The notes beneath the pieces are model-generated. The model searched no databases. It was not told where the DNA came from and saw only the letters and a program-made list of their open reading frames with translations. A DNA stretch of 34,695 nt from Bacillota bacterium (GTDB lineage Bacteria; Bacillota; Clostridia; Christensenellales; SZUA-584), in the NCBI GenBank assembly GCA_023436525.1, contig JAEZIW010000112.1, forward strand, positions 1-34,695, in the 5' to 3' direction. This document shows positions 23,341 through 32,900 of this stretch, in pieces (position 1 is the stretch's first letter; each line of letters begins with the position of its first letter). The translations under genes and the position numbers were made by a program.

Positions 23341-23368
23341 ACCTGCTGATCAATGAACGGGAGTCGTT

Positions 23369-24223
23369 ATGCGGAATCTATGGCGAAACCGCCCCTTGAT
23401 GGTAACCATCATTGTGGTGATTATACTGCTTGTCGTGCTTGTTATCACAGCCGGCAGCAACAATATGTCCGGCACCGAGAGCGTGGTGGGCAGCATTTTC
23501 TCGCCTGTGCAAAAAGCGTTGTATTCCGCGACCGATGCGATCGGAGATTTCTTTGACCGTATGTTTTCCGGCAGCGACCTGCAGGCGGAAAATCTGGAAC
23601 TGGAAGCCAGGGTGGCCGAGCTTGAAGGCCAACTCGAAGACTATAACGAAGTTAAGGCCGAGAATGTGCGTCTAAAAGCGCTGCTGAACTTCGATACAAA
23701 AACAGAAAACCTTGAAGTCAAAGCCGCTCATGTTATCGGCAAATCGCCGGGGCATTGGTTTAATGTTTTCACGATAGATGTCGGCATGGCGGATGGCATC
23801 AAGGTGGACATGCCGGTGGTCAACTCAGACGGCCTCGTGGGGCGTGTGCTGCAAACAGGGGCCAACTTCAGCCGTGTGCTCGCCATTATTGATTCGTCAA
23901 GCGGTGTTTCCAGTATCGTGGAACGTACGCGCGATCTCGGAATGATTGGCGGTACCAACACAGCGGGCGACGAAGATCCGCTGCTCACAATGGACGACCT
24001 GCCGCTCGATGCCGACCTGATGCCCGGCGATAAGGTCATCACCTCAGGCCTCGCGGATGTTTTTCCCAAGGGTATTTTAGTCGGCGAAGTCGTAGAGGTC
24101 AGCCAGAGCAACGACGGTATGAGAAACAAGGCGATTGTGAAGCCGTATGTGGATTTTGCGCATCTTGAAGAAGTGCTTATCATCACCTCGAAGATTGTGA
24201 ATACCGATGAGGCGCTTAAATGA
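23369..24223 (+). CDS. mreC: Rod shape-determining protein MreC
   Basis: A 284-aa bitopic protein that organises the elongation complex. After a short cytoplasmic tail there is one membrane helix (about 10-30), a coiled coil (LQAENLELEARVAELEGQLEDYNEVKAEN, about 72-105, described by position) and the beta-barrel core with KSPGHWFNVFTIDVG, GLVGRV, SSGVSSIVERT, GDKVITSGLADVFPKGILVG and HLEEVLII. Length is normal. GGGAG lies 5 nt before the ATG. The stop overlaps the mreD start by ATGA. mreB is not adjacent and rodA lies 15 kb upstream. Confidence 0.95.
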   Translation: MRNLWRNRPLMVTIIVVIILLVVLVITAGSNNMSGTESVVGSIFSPVQKALYSATDAIGDFFDRMFSGSDLQAENLELEARVAELEGQLEDYNEVKAENVRLKALLNFDTKTENLEVKAAHVIGKSPGHWFNVFTIDVGMADGIKVDMPVVNSDGLVGRVLQTGANFSRVLAIIDSSSGVSSIVERTRDLGMIGGTNTAGDEDPLLTMDDLPLDADLMPGDKVITSGLADVFPKGILVGEVVEVSQSNDGMRNKAIVKPYVDFAHLEEVLIITSKIVNTDEALK

Positions 24224-24744
24224 GATATATCATGCTTTTGGTCGTCGCCGTGGTGAATCTGATACTAACCGGCACGGTGTTTGTGAATTTGAATATCGCG
24301 GGTATCGCCCCTGATATTCTCATCTGCTCAATGGTTGCTATCGCGATCGTGGAAAAAAACATGACAGCCGCCATCATCGGCGGTGCCTGCGGCATTGTTC
24401 TTGATATTATGTTTATCGGCATTATCGGCTCATACGCCATTCCGTTGTTTGTCACCGGTGCGGTGTTGTATTTCGCAAGCAGCCATGTGCGCTCTACGGA
24501 AGGTGTCCTCATCCCTTTTCTGTTTGCCTTGGGTGCGTATTTCTTAAAGGAAATGGTGAGCGCGCTCATTGTTTACATGCTGGGCTACGGCTTTTCGCTG
24601 CCGTTTATGATGGTACGCTATATTCTGCCCAATATGATTGCGACCGGTGTGTTTATGTTTATTGTTCATGCCATATTCAAACGGATTTACAGAATCCCCG
24701 CAATGCGTCCCAAATTCATCGATGATATTAAAAAGCTCCTGTAA
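24220..24744 (+). CDS. mreD: Rod shape-determining protein MreD
   Basis: A 174-aa membrane protein with five to six helices. NIAGIAPDILICSMVAIAIVE, GACGIVLDIMF and GSYAIPLFVTG match the MreD family, including the conserved PD and LD acidic positions. It acts with MreC, RodA and the class B PBP in side-wall synthesis. Translation is coupled to mreC through a 4-nt overlap, and a strong terminator follows, so mreCD form a two-gene operon here. Confidence 0.9.
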   Translation: MRYIMLLVVAVVNLILTGTVFVNLNIAGIAPDILICSMVAIAIVEKNMTAAIIGGACGIVLDIMFIGIIGSYAIPLFVTGAVLYFASSHVRSTEGVLIPFLFALGAYFLKEMVSALIVYMLGYGFSLPFMMVRYILPNMIATGVFMFIVHAIFKRIYRIPAMRPKFIDDIKKLL

Positions 24745-24775
24745 GTATATCGGTTCATCACCCGTGCAAATAATC

Positions 24776-24810
24776 AACCCCGGCCATGTACCAAGTGACC
24801 GGGGTTTTTT
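24776..24810 (+). terminator. Rho-independent terminator of mreCD
   Basis: AACCCCGG (24776-24783) pairs with CCGGGGTT (24799-24806) and is followed by an uninterrupted T-run to 24810. Confidence 0.92.
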
Positions 24811-24817
24811 CATATAC

Positions 24818-25220
24818 ATAATGCAGCATTTACATAGAAGCAATTTCGTGGTCCCCTGCCTCCCTTGAGAGGGAGGTGCATATGATGGATTTCTATCCGG
24901 CATTTGACGGAGGGAGTGCCCTTGTTGCATCAGCATTGCTGTGCTGAGGACTGATATAATGCAGTATTAACATAGAAGCCATCTTCCGTCATGCTGCGCG
25001 TGCATGAGCTGGGCAAAGTGCAGGCATCCCTGATACGTGTAGGGCGTCCAGTGGACGTCCGCGGAACGATCATACCCCTGCGGGGCACGAGCGACCGCTC
25101 CATTCAGATTCTTTAAAATTCATGACGAATAGCAAGAATCAACCTGCGCCTGTGCGCCAAACGGGTATACGCATCCGTCAGCTTTTGCTGACTGAGGTTT
25201 GATCTTATATGCTGCATTTA
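24818..25220. repeat. Block of structured intergenic repeats
   Basis: No gene is visible in about 400 nt. A 24-bp sequence at 24818-24841 recurs at 24956-24979 with 22 identities, and part of it (TAAATGCAGCAT) returns inverted near 25208-25218. Between and after the copies are hairpins: CCTCCCT/AGGGAGG (24859-24876), a dyad around CGTCCAGTGGACG near 25050, CCCC/GGGG near 25075 and GTCAGC/GCTGAC (25177-25192). The CCTCCCT...GACGGAGGGAG and GCGGGGCACGAGCGACCGCTCC segments resemble dispersed intergenic repeats I associate with Clostridia; that link is from memory. Confidence 0.5.
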
Positions 25221-25227
25221 AGAATAT

Positions 25228-27171
25228 TTAATTGGTTTCCTTCAGCATAAAGGTGCCCGCCATCTTTTTCAGAGAGCTGGCCTGTTCAAACAGTTCTCCG
25301 CTTGCTTCAGCAGCTTCCTGTGCCGTTACCGAATTGGCCTTCACCACCTGTTTCACCTGTTCGATACCCAGATTAATCTGGCTGACACCAACCGCCTGCC
25401 TGCCGGATGCGTCGGCGATCTCGGCAATCAGAGCCTCCACTTTTTCCACACCGGTCACGATGTTTTGCAGCGCCGAAACCGTCTCGTCAGCAATCTTTGA
25501 GCCGGTCTCGATTTTTTGAACAGAGCCTTCCACAATCGCGGTTGTTTCCTTGGCAGCTTCAGCGCTCTTTGCGGCAAGATTCCTGACCTCTTCTGCCACA
25601 ACAGCAAACCCTTTGCCGTGTATGCCGGCCCGTGCGGCTTCCACTGCGGCATTTAAAGCGAGTATGTTCGTCTGGAAAGCGATATCATCAATCGCCTTGG
25701 TGATTTTGGCAATGCTGCCGGTCGACTCACTGATTTGCTTCATCGCGCTTTGCATCTGCATCATCTTCTCATTTCCTTCGGAGGCGTAGCCTTTTGCAAC
25801 CGTTGTCAGCTCACTGACTTTTCCCGCATAAACCGCATTTTGATTCGACTGGTCTGCGATTTCGCCGATCGATGCCGTCAACGCTTCAATCGCATATGTC
25901 TGAGCGGCAGCGCCGTCCGAGATGGCCCGGCTTCCCGTGGTGATATGTCCTGTCCCTTCCGCCACCTGTTCGGCCGATTCGTTTATTTTCAGCAGGAGTG
26001 CTTTTAATGTATCGGCCTGCTGCAAAGAATCCGCATTTGCGTTTTCAGCCGTTGTAATGGCCTGCTGCGCGATTTCGAGAACCGTATTAACCCCGGCCAG
26101 CATTTTCGCATATTGGCCTTGAAAATTCATTTCGTTGCCGCGATAGGAAAAATCGCCGATGTGCGCGGCGTCAATAATCCTCGTGAGCTCTGATGAAAAA
26201 TCGCTTAACGTCACGATCATTGTATTCATACTGATGGCAAGAATATCGTTTTCGGATGCGGCTTTAAGCTGCACATTGAGATCACCCTGCGAAATCTTCT
26301 GAGCAGCCTCCGATTTGATTTTGATATTTTCAATCATGGTTGTACAGCTGGAAAACAATTCACCCAGCTCATCATCTGTTTTGTTATGGAATGATATGTT
26401 GACTTCTCCCTCCGCCAACGCCTGAGCTCCCGCTGTCAACACTTTAATTCTCATTGTTATCAAACGGCGGATAACCAAATACAGAATTAAAAAAATAATG
26501 AGCGCAGAACCGACAAGTATGCATAGAGTCATCAACAGGTATCTTAAGTTGCCTTCCTCTATTGCCGTCGGTTTTAAATCAATACCGAGAACCGCCACTG
26601 TCTTTCCGTCGCTGCTGTTAATCGGCGTAAAAGCTGAAATGAGGTTGCCGTATTCCTCGCCTCCGTTATAGATCTGCGTGACCTTTGACTGCCCTGTTTC
26701 CAGCACGATTTTCGGCTCGTCTCCGTATGCGTCATAGTTGTCTTCATCGCCCAAATCACTGACAACCCCTTGCCCTTCCACGATCCCATCCGCAATGTAT
26801 TTGTAGCCTCTTCCCGAGTCCGTCATGACATAGACGTACTCAACGCCCGTCATCTTTTTCATTCTGGAAAGGTAATCAACCAAAACGGCATAATCATCAT
26901 CTTTGCTGCCCGTTGCGTCATATTGGGCAATGCGGTCCGCGTCGATGTTCACCGCGATGGATTGGGCTAGATCAGCCGCTCTTTTGGCATAGGCCTCGAT
27001 CATATCGTTTTTATATGAGAAATACGAAAAAATGCCTATGGCGGCAAAGCTCACCATCATCACAGCCAGAACGCTGACAATGATTTTCCGGCTTAACCTG
27101 TTCTTTGGTTTTGCGCTTTTAACCGAATGTCTTTGATGATCGGAATTGCCCTTAGACGAATTTTTCTTCAT
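25228..27171 (-). CDS. Methyl-accepting chemotaxis protein
   Basis: A 647-aa transmembrane receptor. A Lys-rich cytoplasmic start is followed by TM1 (about 29-50), a Cache-like sensor domain (about 55-205; VEYVYVMTDSGRGYKYIADG, FTPINSSDGKTVAVLGIDLKP), TM2 (about 213-235), a HAMP domain and a second HAMP-like stretch (KISQGDLNVQL), then the signalling domain. The hairpin tip contains DDIAFQTNILALNAAVEAARAG and FAVVAEEVRNLAAKSAEAA, which contact CheA/CheW. No CheR-binding pentapeptide is at the C-terminus. The ATG at 27171 follows GGGGG. The ligand is unknown; no other che genes are in the window. Confidence 0.95.
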   Translation of the reverse strand: MKKNSSKGNSDHQRHSVKSAKPKNRLSRKIIVSVLAVMMVSFAAIGIFSYFSYKNDMIEAYAKRAADLAQSIAVNIDADRIAQYDATGSKDDDYAVLVDYLSRMKKMTGVEYVYVMTDSGRGYKYIADGIVEGQGVVSDLGDEDNYDAYGDEPKIVLETGQSKVTQIYNGGEEYGNLISAFTPINSSDGKTVAVLGIDLKPTAIEEGNLRYLLMTLCILVGSALIIFLILYLVIRRLITMRIKVLTAGAQALAEGEVNISFHNKTDDELGELFSSCTTMIENIKIKSEAAQKISQGDLNVQLKAASENDILAISMNTMIVTLSDFSSELTRIIDAAHIGDFSYRGNEMNFQGQYAKMLAGVNTVLEIAQQAITTAENANADSLQQADTLKALLLKINESAEQVAEGTGHITTGSRAISDGAAAQTYAIEALTASIGEIADQSNQNAVYAGKVSELTTVAKGYASEGNEKMMQMQSAMKQISESTGSIAKITKAIDDIAFQTNILALNAAVEAARAGIHGKGFAVVAEEVRNLAAKSAEAAKETTAIVEGSVQKIETGSKIADETVSALQNIVTGVEKVEALIAEIADASGRQAVGVSQINLGIEQVKQVVKANSVTAQEAAEASGELFEQASSLKKMAGTFMLKETN

Positions 27172-27271
27172 TAAAACAGCCCCCGCAATTTTTTCTCGAG
27201 TAGAATATGGTAATATTACTTATTTATAAACAAATATTGAGAATACAAACGCGTGTTACCGTTTACAAATT

Positions 27272-27312
27272 AAAAAGAGCCGCAGGTCACAAAGATTTCT
27301 GCGGCTCTTTTT
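27272..27312. terminator. Strong bidirectional terminator between divergent genes
   Basis: AAAAAGAGCCGCAG (27272-27285) and its exact complement (27299-27312) form a 14-bp stem with A/T tails on both sides, functional in either direction. It lies between the starts of two divergent genes, with no gene ending nearby. A second hairpin, GGCGCA/TGCGCC (27315-27333), is adjacent. Confidence 0.8.
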
Positions 27313-27449
27313 ATGGCGCAAAGCCACTGCGCCAAACATAAAGGAGCATAAAGCGGTTGCTTACGAGTCATTATCGCCAGCCAGATATTTTCTATACACG
27401 TTTTATAGAACATTACGAATGACAATTTCTATACTTCTCTTTACACTTC

Positions 27450-27458
27450 TGTTATAAT
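27450..27458 (+). promoter_or_regulatory. Extended -10 promoter of the 375-aa GNAT gene
   Basis: TGTTATAAT with TATAAT at 27453-27458, 35 nt before the start codon. No good -35. Confidence 0.5.
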
Positions 27459-27492
27459 ACGATCAACATATACAAAAAGGTGGGGTATAGAC

Positions 27493-28620
27493 ATGGTCGA
27501 GATAAAAGAAGTCTTGAGCAAAAGCGATATTAAAAAATACGTCAATTTCCCCGATAAGCTCTACAAGGGCGTTGAGAACTACATCCCCGAGCTGAAATCA
27601 GAAGAATACTCAATGTTTTCACCAAAAACCAATTTCTCGTTCGAATATTCTGATGCACGTTTTTTCCTCGCATACAGAGACGGAAAAATCGTCGGACGTA
27701 TCGGCGCTATTGTCAATAAAATGGCAAACGATAAGTGGAACGAAAAAAAGATCCGCATCACGCGCATCGATTTCATTGACGATCTTGAGGTATCCGGAGC
27801 GCTTTTTAACACTGTGGAAAGCTGGGGTAAAGAGCTTGGGCTCACCGAGGCACACGGCCCCTTAGGATTCACCGACCTTGACAAAGAAGGGCTGCTGGTG
27901 GAGGGCTTTGACCGCATGGGTACCTCCGTCACGATATACAACTTCCCTTATTACCCTAAGCATTTTGAAGCCCACGGCTATACAAAGGATACCGACTGGG
28001 TGGAATTCCGTATCAATACACCGGATAAAGGGGACAAGCGCATTGAGCGTATAAGTAAAATTGCCGAACACGTCATGGCTCGTTCCAATATCCACTTTTT
28101 TACTATTAAAAAAATCAAAGATTGTAAACCCATCATCATTCAGATATTCGATCTCTTGAGCGAATGCTATAAGGATTTGTATGGTGTCGTCCCTTATACA
28201 GAAAAAGTGGCAAAAGATTATCTTCGCCGTTTTACTTCATTGTTGAATCCCGACTTTGTCAAATTCGTCTTAGATGAAAACAATAAACTTGTAGGTTTCG
28301 GGTTGGCCGCAGCGTCCCTTGCGGAACCCATAAAGAAGTGCAAAGGACATTTGTTCCCGTTTGGTTGGGCTTCTCTTCTATATACCCTTAAACACCCTAA
28401 AGAAGTTGAGCTTTATCTCGTCGCAGTTCATCCGGAGTATCAAAAAACCGGTCTTGCGGCTCTGCTGTTAAACGAAATCACTAAATCGGCCATAAACTAC
28501 GGTGTTAAGTATGCAGAATCCAACCCTGAACTTGAAAATAACAAACATGTTCAGGATCTGTGGAAAAACTATGATGTGGAGCAGCATAAACGCCGCAGAT
28601 GCTATCACAAGGTATTCTAA
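27493..28620 (+). CDS. Two-part GNAT-type acetyltransferase, 375 aa
   Basis: A 375-aa soluble protein. The N-terminal part (about 1-190) has VGRIGAIVNKMAN, IDFIDDLEVSGALFNTVESW, GPLGFTDLDKEGLLVEGFD and YNFPYYPKHFEAHGY; the C-terminal part ends in a clear GNAT region with LYLVAVHPEYQKTGLAALLL (acetyl-CoA loop) and YAESNPELENNKHVQDLWKNYD. This longer architecture is shared by a family in Clostridia and Bacteroidetes that lacks a known substrate. AGGTGGGG precedes the ATG. The stop codon overlaps that of dapB on the other strand by 3 bases, so the two genes are convergent without a terminator. Confidence 0.85.
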   Translation: MVEIKEVLSKSDIKKYVNFPDKLYKGVENYIPELKSEEYSMFSPKTNFSFEYSDARFFLAYRDGKIVGRIGAIVNKMANDKWNEKKIRITRIDFIDDLEVSGALFNTVESWGKELGLTEAHGPLGFTDLDKEGLLVEGFDRMGTSVTIYNFPYYPKHFEAHGYTKDTDWVEFRINTPDKGDKRIERISKIAEHVMARSNIHFFTIKKIKDCKPIIIQIFDLLSECYKDLYGVVPYTEKVAKDYLRRFTSLLNPDFVKFVLDENNKLVGFGLAAASLAEPIKKCKGHLFPFGWASLLYTLKHPKEVELYLVAVHPEYQKTGLAALLLNEITKSAINYGVKYAESNPELENNKHVQDLWKNYDVEQHKRRRCYHKVF

Positions 28621-29399
28621 GCGTTGCTTTCAAACACCTTTGGGTTGCGTGCCGCGCTGAGAGAAACGGCTTCTTCCATCGTATAAACGCCTTTGGTTTT
28701 ACCGAGAAGCCATTTGGCCGCATATAACGCGCCCTGACCGAAGGCGGCCCGATTCAATGATTCATGAACAATTCGGATGGTTTGGTTGGGCAGGCCGAAT
28801 ACCACTTCGTGCTTGCCCACTATCCCGCCGACACGGATCGAGTTCACATGCATATCTTTGTCGAGCCCCAAATCCTCGGCAATTCTCAGCGCCGTTCCCG
28901 ACGTATCCGGCTTACCTTTAAAATGCTCCTCAATAATTTCAATATCTGCCTGAGGAATGATTTTTTGCAGCACCTTTGATACTTCAATTAAAAAATTGAC
29001 GCCAAGTGTTATGTTAGGCGAATACAGCACAGGCACCATATGCCCCAGCGCCTTAAGCTGCTCAAGCTGTTTCTTCTCATATTTGCTTATGGCAGAAACG
29101 ATGCGTGTTCCATATCGCGCCGCATGCTTATAAATGTCCACCGCGCTGCTCGCGGAAAAATCGACGATTACATCCACACCGTTGTCCTTAAAAAATGTTT
29201 CGGGATTGATTTTGCTGATTGAGTAGATTTTGCCCTGCTCAAAATTATGCCCGAACAAATGGCTGGCATAATCCCCCTCATTGTTGCTTGACTTTCTTAA
29301 AACCCATTTTAAATCGCATTCGTCGTCCTTTATAATTTCATTTGCGACAATTGAGCCGGTTTTTCCAAACCCGACCAAACCAATTTTTATTTTTTTCAC
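28617..29399 (-). CDS. dapB: Divergent 4-hydroxy-tetrahydrodipicolinate reductase homologue
   Basis: A 260-aa protein with DapB layout: Rossmann start IGLVGFGKTGSIVANEI, VIVDFSASSAV, LYSPNITLGVNFLIEVSKVL, EIIEEHFKGKPDTSGTAL, SIRVGGIVGKHEVVFG and ESLNRAAFGQGALYAAKWLLG. DapB reduces HTPA with NAD(P)H in lysine/DAP synthesis. In the active-site loop His159 and Lys163 are kept, but the second His of the usual HH pair is Phe160 and the DAPSGTA block reads DTSGTA, one residue shorter. The usual GTTG motif is also absent (GTRIVSAI). Start is GTG at 29399 with AGGAGG 10 nt upstream. Confidence 0.85.
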   Translation of the reverse strand: MKKIKIGLVGFGKTGSIVANEIIKDDECDLKWVLRKSSNNEGDYASHLFGHNFEQGKIYSISKINPETFFKDNGVDVIVDFSASSAVDIYKHAARYGTRIVSAISKYEKKQLEQLKALGHMVPVLYSPNITLGVNFLIEVSKVLQKIIPQADIEIIEEHFKGKPDTSGTALRIAEDLGLDKDMHVNSIRVGGIVGKHEVVFGLPNQTIRIVHESLNRAAFGQGALYAAKWLLGKTKGVYTMEEAVSLSAARNPKVFESNA

Positions 29400-29771
29400 A
29401 GAACAGTCCCTCCTTTATACGGCCAAGATAAGCGCCAGGCTGTTTGAATAACAACATATGATCACACACGGTATGACAAACAACAAGCCAGACCGCAGAC
29501 GGTAAATTCAAGACACGATTCATTTTTCTTCGGTGACCGTAACCGGCACACCACCCATACTGCTAAGTAGATAATAAATTTGATGCAGTCGAAGCAGCTA
29601 GCCGAGATATCTCGGCGCATCATTTGCCGACACGCGTTTAAGATGTGAAAACGCCCCGGCATAAGGACCCGCATTTAAGCGGTGCATATATTAGTATATT
29701 TATCATATCATATTTTAGGCGCTTATGCAAGCAAGCGCAAACAAACGCAATAACGACAATGGAGGTGACAA
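29400..29771. other. Intergenic region upstream of dapB, nothing recognised
   Basis: No supported gene. A weak minus-strand promoter for dapB (TTGTTA-18-TATCTT) can be drawn about 30-60 nt before its GTG. A GGGTGGTGTGCCGG string on the minus strand was checked as a T-box but lacks the rest of that element. GCGCTT (29719-29724) and AAGCGC (29733-29738) form a small dyad in an AT-rich stretch. Confidence 0.5.
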
Positions 29772-29870
29772 ATGACTTTAACCGTTCAAGTTTATCAAAT
29801 TGCAATTAAATACGCAGTTTTCGACACTTTGCACTGCTGCTTTTACAATGGTGTCCACCACATTATATGA
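29772..29870 (+). CDS. Possible 32-aa small protein or leader peptide
   Basis: An ATG at 29772 is preceded by GGAGGTGAC, nearly the full anti-ribosomal complement, with ideal spacing. It opens a 32-codon frame (MTLTVQVYQIAIKYAVFD...) ending in TGA at 29868-29870, 123 nt before the large activase gene. Such a strong ribosome site is rarely accidental, but the peptide resembles nothing I know, is rich in hydrophobic residues and has two Cys and several His near the end. It could be a small protein or an upstream leader peptide. Confidence 0.35.
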   Translation: MTLTVQVYQIAIKYAVFDTLHCCFYNGVHHII

Positions 29871-29993
29871 TGGCTGATGATACAATATTCAGCCCATCAC
29901 ACAAAAAAGTTAATAATTTCTTGCAAAAATTAACCTTTTATATTTCGTTTGCAGGGTGTATACTTGCATTTAAGCAACAGGAGAAAAGTAGTA

Positions 29994-32900
29994 ATGGATA
30001 CTATCCGTTTTGGGCTCGATATCGGATCAACGACTGTCAAATGTGTGGTTCTCGATAAAGAAAAAACCATTTTCAGTGATTACAAAAGACACTTTAGCGA
30101 TATCACCGGCAGCGTTTTGAATATGATTCAAAGCGTTTTTTCTGCGCTCGGAGATGTTAAGGCTTTTGTGTGCGTGACAGGCTCGGGAGGCCTCAGCGTG
30201 AGCAAGTGGCTGCAAATACCGTTTGTTCAGGAAGTGATTGCCGCGAGCAGCGCGGTAAAAACGTTCATACCCGGCACCGATGTGGCCATTGAGCTCGGCG
30301 GCGAAGACGCCAAAATCACCTATTTCGCGGGCAGCACCGAACAACGCATGAACGGAACGTGCGCTGGCGGCACGGGTGCGTTTATCGACCAGATGGCCTC
30401 ACTACTGGAAACCGACGCGGCAGGCCTCAATCAGCTTGCATCAAAAGCCGAGCATACCTACGATATTGCAGCGCGCTGCGGCGTTTTTGCCAAAAGTGAT
30501 ATCCAGCCGCTCATCAACGAGGGTGCCGCAAGAGCAGACATCGCAGCCTCTGTTTTTCAGGCCGTCGTGAACCAGACGATCAGCGGGCTTGCCTGCGGCC
30601 GCCCGATACGCGGCAACGTGGCTTTCCTTGGCGGGCCGCTGCATTTTCTTCCCGCCCTGAGAGACCGTTTTATAAAAACATTGAATTTGAGCAGCGATCA
30701 TATAATCAACGCGCCGCATGCAATGATGTTTGTCGCGGCAGGCGCGGCCATTCTCGCCGATAAAAAACAGGTCAGCCTGCTTGAGCTGCTTCAAAAAGCG
30801 CAGACTTTATCGGCTTTCGAAGACACCTCTGTGACACTTCCGCCCCTGTTCAAGGATATCAGCGATTATACCGCATTTACCGAGCGTCACGCCAAAGCCG
30901 CCGTACCTGTCAAAGCGCTCGAAGAGTGCACCGGCCCGTGTTACCTCGGTATCGACGCAGGCTCCACCACCACCAAAGCCGTGATGCTGAATGACAGCGG
31001 CGATATTGTTTACTCGCACTACGGCTCGAACAAGGGCCGGCCGCTCGACATGATCCGCGATATTCTTTCCGGTATTTACAGCCGTCTGCCCAAAAACGCC
31101 TACATTGCTTATGCCGCTTCCACCGGCTACGGCGAGAGCCTTGCCAAGTCGGCATTCTCTTTGGATACCAGCGAGGTGGAAACGGTGGCACATTACACCG
31201 CCGCAAGGTTTTTCCGTCCCGATACGGATTTCATACTCGATATCGGCGGCCAGGATATGAAATGCATGCGCGTTAAAGATGGCGTGATTGATGAGGTTAT
31301 TCTGAACGAAGCCTGCTCATCGGGCTGCGGATCGTTCCTCGAAACGTTTGCGGCATCACTTTCCTGCTCCATACAGGATTTCGCGAAGGAAGCGCTGTTT
31401 GCGCCGCAGCCGGTAGACCTTGGGAGCCGGTGCACGGTGTTCATGAACTCCAAGGTGCGTCAGGCTCAGAAGGAAGGCGCAACGCTCGGCGGTATCTCCG
31501 CGGGGCTCTCCTATTCGGTTATCAAAAACGCGCTGTATAAAGTCATCAAGCTCAAAAACCCCGACGAACTCGGCACCGGCATCGTCGTTCAAGGCGGCAC
31601 TTTTCTGAATGATGCGGTCCTGCGCGCATTGGAATTGCTCTCGGGCCGGGATGTGGTGCGTCCTGCTATCGCGGGGCTGATGGGCGCGTATGGCGCGGCG
31701 CTGATTGCCAAAAGACGTTGTCCCGCAGATGCGCTGTCGTCGATACTTTCACCCGATGCGCTCAATGCCATGCGTATCAGCCAAACCTATGCTCGCTGCG
31801 GGCGATGCGAAAACAACTGCCGCCTGACAGTCAGTCATTTCGGTGACGGGCGCAAGTTTATTTCGGGCAACCGCTGTGAGCGCGGCGGTGTACAGGGCTC
31901 TGCCGAAAAGAACACGCTGCCCGATATGTATGACTTTACGTACAATCGGCTTTTTGCGTACCAGCCGCTGAACGAGAAAGAAGCAACGCGCGGAAGCATC
32001 GGTATACCCCGTGTGCTGGGCATATATGAAAATTACCCGTTCTGGCATACGTTTTTCACAGCCCTACATTACCGTGTGGCGCTTTCTCCAAGATCCACAC
32101 GCGGCGTTTATATCGCGGGTATCGAAAGCATACCGTCCGAATCGCTTTGTTATCCGGCCAAGCTCGCGCATGGCGCCATACGCAAGTTGATCGACAGCGG
32201 CGTAAAAACGATTTTTATGCCTTGTGTACCGTACGAGAAAAAGGAACAAAGCAAAGCCGCGAACAATTTTAACTGCCCCATCGTGACATCGTACGCGGAG
32301 AACATTAAGAACAATATGCCCGAAATCAAAGAAAACGGCGTTGAATTCCTGATGCCCTTTTTGCCGATGGATCGCATATCCCGGCTCACAAAGCGTTTGG
32401 TGGAAGAATTCCCCCAAATCCCGGCATCTGAGGTGAAGCGTGCGGCCAAGCTGGCATGGAAAGAGAAGCTGAGTTTTCAAAGCGATCTGCGCCGCGAGGG
32501 CGAAAAAATCATGGCGCGTGTTCGGCGCGGCGAGCTTCAGGCCATTATACTCGGCGGGCGTCCGTATCATATTGACCCTGAAATCAACCACGGCATATCG
32601 TCCATTATCACGTCGCTCGGGTTCGCGGTGCTCACCGAACAAAGCGTCGCGCACCTCGGCGAATACAAGCCGCTGCGCGTGCTCGACCAGTGGATGTTCC
32701 ACACGCGCATCTATGCCTCGGCGCATCTCGCGGGCCGCACGGAAGGGCTGGAACTTGTGCAGCTCAATTCGTTCGGGTGCGGCCTTGATGCCGTGGTGAC
32801 CGACCAGACACATGAGATACTCAAGGCCTACGGCAAGATATACACGCTGCTGAAAATCGACGAGATTAACAACACAGGAGCGGTGCGTATCCGTCTGCGC

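Noticed and set aside
27172..27492. Cyclic-di-GMP riboswitch in front of the chemotaxis receptor
   Set aside because: Such RNAs often precede receptors, but the conserved class I blocks (for example GGACGCAAAGCC) are not present on either strand.
29400..29700. T-box or lysine riboswitch in the dapB leader
   Set aside because: A GGGTGGTGTGCC string resembles part of a T-box, but the ACCGCG continuation, specifier stem and terminator are missing, and lysine-riboswitch core motifs were not found.
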